Origin: an uncultured Rubellimicrobium sp. | GTDB lineage: Bacteria > Pseudomonadota > Alphaproteobacteria > Rhodobacterales > Rhodobacteraceae | Reading direction: 5' to 3' | DNA: 11,363 nt | NCBI GenBank assembly: GCA_902805995.1 | Contig: CADCUU010000426.1 | Coordinates: forward strand, 1-11,363 | Notes under the pieces: model-generated | Database searches by the model: none | Told to the model about the DNA's origin: nothing | What the model saw: only the letters and a program-made list of their open reading frames with translations | Translations under genes and position numbers: made by a program | Shown here: positions 8,326 to 11,363 of the stretch, piece after piece | Position numbering within the stretch: the stretch's first letter is position 1 | Layout of the letters: every line of letters starts with the position of its first letter

Positions 8326-8333
8326 TGATCACG

Positions 8334-9182
8334 ATGCGCGACGATGCCCTGTCCTGGACGGTCCCCGTGATGCGAGCGGGCTATGCCGGCCGTGGCCTCA
8401 CCTACCTCGTGGTCGCAGGCTTCTCCCTATGGGCCATCTCGCGTGGAGGAGAGGCGCAGGCCACGAACTCCGCCCTTGCCCGGCTGGAAACCACGACAGG
8501 CGGCGACATCCTCCTCGGCCTGATCGCGCTGGGCCTCCTCGCCTACGCGATCTGGCGGCTGATCGCGGCCCTCCTCGACCTCGACGCCCACGGGACGGAG
8601 GCCAAGGGCATCGTCGCCCGTATCGGCATGGCCGTCAGCGGCCTCACCCATCTCGCGCTCGCCTTCGCCGCCCTGTCCCTCCTGATCTCCTCGGGCGGCT
8701 CCGAAGGCGAATCCCGCATCCGCGAAGGCGTGGGCACCGTCATGGGCTGGCCGGGCGGCCGCTGGCTCGTGGGCCTCGCGGGCCTCGCCATTATCGGGGC
8801 GGGCGCGAAATACATCATCGAAGGCTGGACCGCGGGCTACGAAAACTACCTCGCCGCCTCCCCCCAGACCACCCGCTGGCGTAACGCGCTCCGGTTCGGA
8901 GAGGCTGCGAACGGCGTCGTCATCGCCGTGATCGGCCTCCTCTTCCTGCTGGCGGCCCTCCGCTCCGACCCCTCGCAGGCCGGCGGGATGGCAGGCGCCT
9001 TCGACTGGCTCGGCAACCAGGCCTATGGACGGATCCTCGTCACGATCGTCTGCCTGGGCCTCCTCGGCTTTTCGCTCTTCTGCTTTGTGAACGCCCGCTG
9101 GCGGATCGTCCCCCGCGTCTCCGGCGACAAGACCGAGACCCTCGCCCGCGCGGTCCGCAACCTCGCCGCCGGGGCTGTCTGA
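8334..9182 (+). CDS. DUF1206 six-helix membrane protein
   Basis: Integral membrane protein of unknown biochemical function. The 282-residue product is built of three repeats, each with two hydrophobic helices: about 20-35 and 58-78, 97-118 and 143-160, 190-209 and 232-253. The start of each repeat is recognisable, with an aromatic/Gly pattern followed by a small-residue Gly (MRAGYAGRGLTY at 13-24, ARIGMAVSGLTH at 95-106, LRFGEAANGVV at 187-197), the organisation of DUF1206. The third repeat is the most diverged. It lies 63 bases after the fused ATPase gene on the same strand without a clear terminator between them, so read-through from the transporter operon is possible, but DUF1206 is not a known subunit of peptide importers. 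Confidence 0.85.
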   Translation: MRDDALSWTVPVMRAGYAGRGLTYLVVAGFSLWAISRGGEAQATNSALARLETTTGGDILLGLIALGLLAYAIWRLIAALLDLDAHGTEAKGIVARIGMAVSGLTHLALAFAALSLLISSGGSEGESRIREGVGTVMGWPGGRWLVGLAGLAIIGAGAKYIIEGWTAGYENYLAASPQTTRWRNALRFGEAANGVVIAVIGLLFLLAALRSDPSQAGGMAGAFDWLGNQAYGRILVTIVCLGLLGFSLFCFVNARWRIVPRVSGDKTETLARAVRNLAAGAV

Positions 9183-9211
9183 TCGCACTGCGGCCCATCC
9201 CCGGCCATCTT

Positions 9212-9233
9212 ACGACAAGCCTCGCCTTGTCGT
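9212..9233 (+). terminator. Perfect 8-bp stem-loop after the DUF1206 gene
   Basis: ACGACAAG (9212-9219), loop CCTCGC and CTTGTCGT (9226-9233) form a perfect inverted repeat starting 29 bases after the DUF1206 stop. The position fits a transcription end for the transporter/DUF1206 unit. There is no downstream T-run on either strand, so an intrinsic terminator is uncertain; it could also protect the 3' end or be part of a larger RNA structure with the next two stems. Confidence 0.4.
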
Positions 9234-9234
9234 C

Positions 9235-9321
9235 TCACAACACTCCGGACCGCCCTCCATGTGTTGCGTGACCCCCCGGAGCAGCGTTCGCCGGGGTAAG
9301 ACCTCGTTAACCCCGCTCCGG
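9235..9321. ncRNA. Possible structured RNA: two further stem-loops
   Basis: Stem 2 pairs TCA (9235-9237) and CAACAC (9238-9243) with GTGTTG (9261-9266) and TGA (9269-9271), with a 2-base bulge and a 17-base loop that presents one CCGGACCGCC copy. Stem 3 pairs CCGGAGC (9276-9282) with GCTCCGG (9315-9321); inside it GGGGTAA (9293-9299) pairs with TTAACCCC (9307-9314) with one bulged base, leaving a 10-base side bulge at 9283-9292. The strand of any transcript is unknown. A structured 3' UTR, a small RNA or a DNA-level element are all possible; I cannot match it to a known RNA family. Confidence 0.25.
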
Positions 9322-9564
9322 CATCCTGATCCCACCCGCCACAAATCAGACCACCGGACCGCCCTCGCCCCCGTTCTCCCCAGACCACCCCGACCACGGG
9401 TGCAGGAGGGCTGGCCCGAGGTCCCCGGGAGACAGGAGCCATCATGCAGAGCCGCCCCATTTGACGGGGCCCGCAACACCGCGAACGCCAAGCGGCCACA
9501 TACCGGGCCGGGAGATCCTCCCCGCGTCCTCCATAGACTCAAGCCCGCCGAAGAGGCGGTCCGG
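9245..9564. repeat. CCGGACCGCC repeats, two direct and one inverted
   Basis: CCGGACCGCC occurs at 9245-9254 and 9354-9363; both copies continue to the same 13-mer ending CTC, with starts 109 bases apart. The exact complement GGCGGTCCGG occurs at 9555-9564. Each copy contains the odd palindrome CGG-N-CCG. In a plus-strand RNA either upstream copy could pair over 10 bp with the downstream copy, which would allow alternative folds; as DNA they could be protein-binding sites. Confidence 0.5.
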
Positions 9565-9723
9565 GAAACGTCTCGCCCGCGCCAAAGTGCGCCCGGCTCG
9601 CAGACACCGGAGGCCCCGCGGGATTTCATCGTTTTCCGAAACCTTCCCCCACACCCCGCGAAAGCCACAGCCGCCCCCAACAAGCCCCTTTCCCGATAGC
9701 CCGACGGCCTCCATATCTTGCAC

Positions 9724-10311
9724 ATGACCCCCGACGATTACGGCAGCCTCCTTTATCTGGGCCTCCTGCTTCTCCTGATCGGGGGGAGCTACCTCCTCGC
9801 CTCGCGCGGTCGGATGGGCCAGGTCCTCACCCAGGCCGCGATCTGGGCGCTGATCTTCCTCGGCACGATTGCCGTCTACGGCCTCTGGCCCGAAATCCGG
9901 TCGGCCATGATCCCGACGCAGCAAGCGCTCCTGACGCCCGAAGGTCAGGCCGTGACCGTCCCCCGCGCCGTCAACGGCCACTACTACCTGACGCTCAGGA
10001 TCAACGACGTGCCCGTCGTCTTCACCGTGGACACCGGCGCGACCGACCTCGTCCTCTCCCGCGACGACGCCCGAGCCATAGGCATCCGGCCCGAGGATCT
10101 CGCCTATCTCGGCATGGCCGGCACCGCCAACGGCACGGTCCGCACCGCCCGCGTGACCCTGGACGAGGTCGCGCTCGAACAGATCGTGGACCGCGACGTC
10201 CACGCGGTGGTCACGGACGGCGAACTCGACGGCTCCCTCCTGGGGATGAGCTATCTGCACAACTTCTCGCGGCTGGAGATCGCCGAGGGCGAGCTGATCC
10301 TTACGCGCTGA
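9724..10311 (+). CDS. Retropepsin-like aspartic protease, membrane-anchored (TIGR02281 type)
   Basis: Single-domain clan AA aspartic protease, expected to act as a dimer because only one catalytic Asp motif is present. The 195-residue product has two N-terminal hydrophobic segments (about 10-26 and 37-53), then a protease domain with the active-site motif FTVDTGATDLVLS (catalytic Asp103) and the C-terminal DGSLLGMSYLHNFSR, where the conserved LGMSFL-type strand is typical of this family. Topology should place the domain in the periplasm. The family includes Caulobacter PerP, which cleaves the polarity protein PodJ; the target here is unknown. I chose ATG 9724 over an in-frame TTG at 9718. No Shine-Dalgarno sequence precedes it, and a TATCTT at 9714-9719 lies close enough that the mRNA could be leaderless. 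Its last 11 bases overlap the end of the convergent PIN gene. Confidence 0.88.
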   Translation: MTPDDYGSLLYLGLLLLLIGGSYLLASRGRMGQVLTQAAIWALIFLGTIAVYGLWPEIRSAMIPTQQALLTPEGQAVTVPRAVNGHYYLTLRINDVPVVFTVDTGATDLVLSRDDARAIGIRPEDLAYLGMAGTANGTVRTARVTLDEVALEQIVDRDVHAVVTDGELDGSLLGMSYLHNFSRLEIAEGELILTR

Positions 10312-10861
10312 GCCGCCCAAGCGTCTTGGCGAGCCCCGGCAGCCGCGCCTTCTTCAGCAGCGTCCGCACCGTCCACTCCTCGCCCGACAGCCGCGTGGCC
10401 TCCGCGACCGAGGCTCCCACGACCCGCGCCATCACCTCCGGCGCCCCCTCGGCAAGTCCCCGGAGGAACTGATCCGGGTCCAACCGCAACAGCCCTTCCT
10501 CGGCCAGCATCCCGCGCGGGAAATCCTTCGCGTTCATCGTCAGGATCGCATCCGCCGACCCCGCCACCGCCGCCGCCAGCACATGCACGTCGTTCGGGTC
10601 CGGCGACCAGAGCCGCCGCTCAAGCCCCTCCGGCACGCGCACCATCGCCCCCGGCCAGCGCGCCATCAGCGCCGCGATCTCGCCCCGGGCAAAGGCCTCC
10701 CCCTCGGCGCCGAGCCGCGCCGCCGCCCGCGCCCATTCCTCAAGGATGCGTTAGGACCAAAAAGGCAGGAACAGCTCCTCGGCTGCCGCACCCATCAGCA
10801 CTTCCCGCATCACTGTCGGATACAGGACATTTGCATCAAGAAGGACCCGGAGCCGCTTCAA
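10301..10861 (-). pseudogene. PIN-domain protein gene broken by an in-frame TAA
   Basis: Read from TTG 10861, the frame gives MKRLRVLLDANVLYP, the classic PIN start with catalytic Asp9, continues to LPFWS, then hits TAA at 10753-10751 (codon 37) and resumes in the same frame with RILEEWARAAARLG. Downstream it carries the PIN motifs PDPNDVHVLAAA (acidic Asp91) and ADAILTMNAKDFP (Asp104), then a helical C-terminal region. The undisrupted product would be 186 residues. Family members have an amino acid such as Ala, Glu or Pro at the stop position, and GAA to TAA needs one base change. The TTG start overlaps the methyltransferase stop (TTGA), which suggests translational coupling. An ATG at 10666 opens the remaining frame, but a product from there lacks Asp9 and should be inactive as a nuclease. 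PIN proteins of this kind are often toxins, yet no antitoxin gene is adjacent. A sequencing error is the alternative. Confidence 0.82.
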
Positions 10862-11363
10862 AGCCGGAAGAACAGAGACTTGAGGTAGCCCGACTCCGCA
10901 AGTTGCGGCAGCATCGGATGGTCCGGCCCCGCAAAGCCGGTATGGACAAGCTGCCCCCGCCGCCCCGCCTTCCCGATTCCCCGCGCCGAGGCCGCCCGGA
11001 ACTTCTGCAAGTCCGCCGCATGGGAGCAGGAGCAGAGCCCGAGATACCCGCCGTCCTTCACGAGCGGCGCCGCAAGCTTCGCGATCCGCTCATAAGCCCG
11101 CAGCCCCGCATCGAGCGCGTTCTTGGACGGCGCAAAAGCCGGCGGATCGCACACCACGAAATCGAACCGCTCTCCCTCGGCCCCGAGCGCCTCCAGCACG
11201 TCAAACGCGTCGCCCTGCCGCGTGGAAACTCGCTCGCCCATCCCCATCGCCTCCGCCCCGCCCCGGACCAGCGCCAGCGCCGCCGCCGAGGCATCCACGC
11301 AAACCGCCTGCTCCGCCCCGCCCGCAAGCGCCGCGAGCCCGAAGCCACCCACATGGGAGAACA
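10858..11363 (-). CDS. Class I SAM-dependent methyltransferase, COG1092/RlmI-like (N-terminus outside window)
   Basis: C-terminal part (168 complete codons) of a Rossmann-fold methyltransferase; the frame runs off the right edge, so the GTG at 11352 is an internal Val and not a start. The visible part begins in motif I (FSHVGGFGLAALAGG), continues with the acidic VDASAAAL that binds the ribose of S-adenosylmethionine, QGDAFD, and the catalytic motif IV CDPPAFAPSK. It ends with SCSHAAD and the family-typical HPMLPQLAESGYLKSLFFRL (20 residues). This pattern fits the COG1092 group that includes RlmI, which makes m5C1962 in 23S rRNA; the exact target here is not certain because the N-terminal PUA region is not visible. 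The stop TGA overlaps the start of the PIN gene. Confidence 0.88.
   Translation of the reverse strand, partial: FSHVGGFGLAALAGGAEQAVCVDASAAALALVRGGAEAMGMGERVSTRQGDAFDVLEALGAEGERFDFVVCDPPAFAPSKNALDAGLRAYERIAKLAAPLVKDGGYLGLCSCSHAADLQKFRAASARGIGKAGRRGQLVHTGFAGPDHPMLPQLAESGYLKSLFFRL

Larger units (their letters stand above)
9183..9723. other. 541-bp gene-free stretch with structured elements
   Basis: No reading frame here looks like a gene. The open frames that cross it (for example 9259-9699 on plus and 9210-9725 on minus) encode Pro/Arg- or Gly/Arg-rich sequences without any recognisable motif, and the strict C/G third-position bias of the neighbours is lost. It contains three consecutive stem-loops at its left end (9212-9321), three copies of a 10-mer (CCGGACCGCC), a pyrimidine-rich plus strand at 9352-9400, a further small hairpin (GCCCC 9454-9458 with GGGGC 9466-9470) and a possible six-codon reading frame at 9444. 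I looked for RNase P RNA, tmRNA and SRP RNA signature sequences on both strands and did not find them. Confidence 0.6.

Noticed and set aside
8271..8333. Terminator between the fused ATPase and DUF1206 genes
   Set aside because: Only a 4-bp stem (CGGT/ACCG) can be drawn and there is no T-run.
8334..9182. DUF1206 protein as an extra transporter subunit
   Set aside because: It follows the operon, but the family has no known link to peptide importers and it has its own ribosome binding site after a larger gap; adjacency alone is not enough.
9259..9699. Plus-strand open frame of 146 codons in the gene-free stretch
   Set aside because: Pro/Arg-rich translation without motif or hydrophobic pattern, no ribosome binding site and no third-position bias; overlaps open frames on the other strand of equal quality.
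9183..9723. RNase P RNA, tmRNA, SRP RNA or 6S RNA in the gene-free stretch
   Set aside because: The conserved signature sequences I would expect for RNase P RNA, tmRNA and SRP RNA are absent on both strands; for 6S RNA I saw no convincing long closing stem with a central bubble, though this is harder to exclude by eye.
9210..9725. Minus-strand open frames over the gene-free stretch (including 9442-10320)
   Set aside because: Gly/Arg-rich translations typical of non-coding high-GC DNA; the longer one is largely antisense to the clear protease gene.
10751..10753. Programmed recoding (selenocysteine or pyrrolysine) at the PIN-gene stop
   Set aside because: The codon is TAA, not TGA or TAG, and the position is not catalytic; simple nonsense mutation or sequence error is more likely.
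1..11363. CRISPR array, insertion sequence, tRNA or attachment site
   Set aside because: No regularly spaced repeats, transposase motifs, tRNA T-arm sequences or terminal inverted repeats were seen.

Overview
This window is a single stretch of a high-GC alphaproteobacterial chromosome, most likely from the Rhodobacteraceae. The evidence is the very strong C/G preference at third codon positions in every gene, a Tat-exported oligopeptide-type binding protein with a long n-region, the DUF1206 and retropepsin-like membrane proteins, and GGAGG-type ribosome binding sites. Codon use is uniform across the genes, and I see no insertion sequence, phage, CRISPR array, tRNA or rRNA.

Left edge (1-1717): two divergent housekeeping genes. 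pyrH (UMP kinase) runs leftwards and miaA (tRNA dimethylallyltransferase) runs rightwards, with 68 bp between their starts. Centre (1860-8270): a complete rightward ABC importer operon of the DppABCDF/Opp type. It encodes a Tat-exported substrate-binding protein, a DppB-like permease with a TTG start, an enlarged 483-residue DppC-like permease, and one polypeptide that fuses both ATPases. A perfect 9-bp GC stem-loop separates the binding-protein gene from the membrane genes, a layout that often goes with more binding protein than permease. The substrate cannot be read from the sequence; a peptide or peptide-like compound is most likely. A DUF1206 six-helix membrane protein (8334-9182) follows.

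Right part: 9183-9723 holds no convincing gene. It carries a cluster of stem-loops and three copies of the 10-mer CCGGACCGCC, two direct and one inverted, and is the least explained part of the window. It is followed by a retropepsin-like aspartic protease with two N-terminal membrane helices (9724-10311). Converging on that gene from the right edge are a COG1092-type SAM-dependent methyltransferase, cut by the window end, and a PIN-domain gene whose start overlaps the methyltransferase stop. The PIN gene has an in-frame TAA at codon 37, so it is a recent nonsense pseudogene or a sequencing error.

Most of the window is ordinary. The points that merit a second look are the broken PIN gene, the structured gene-free region at 9183-9723, the helically phased GATTCCG repeats before the transporter, the intercistronic stem-loop and the enlarged DppC-like permease. 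I found no convincing new multi-gene system.
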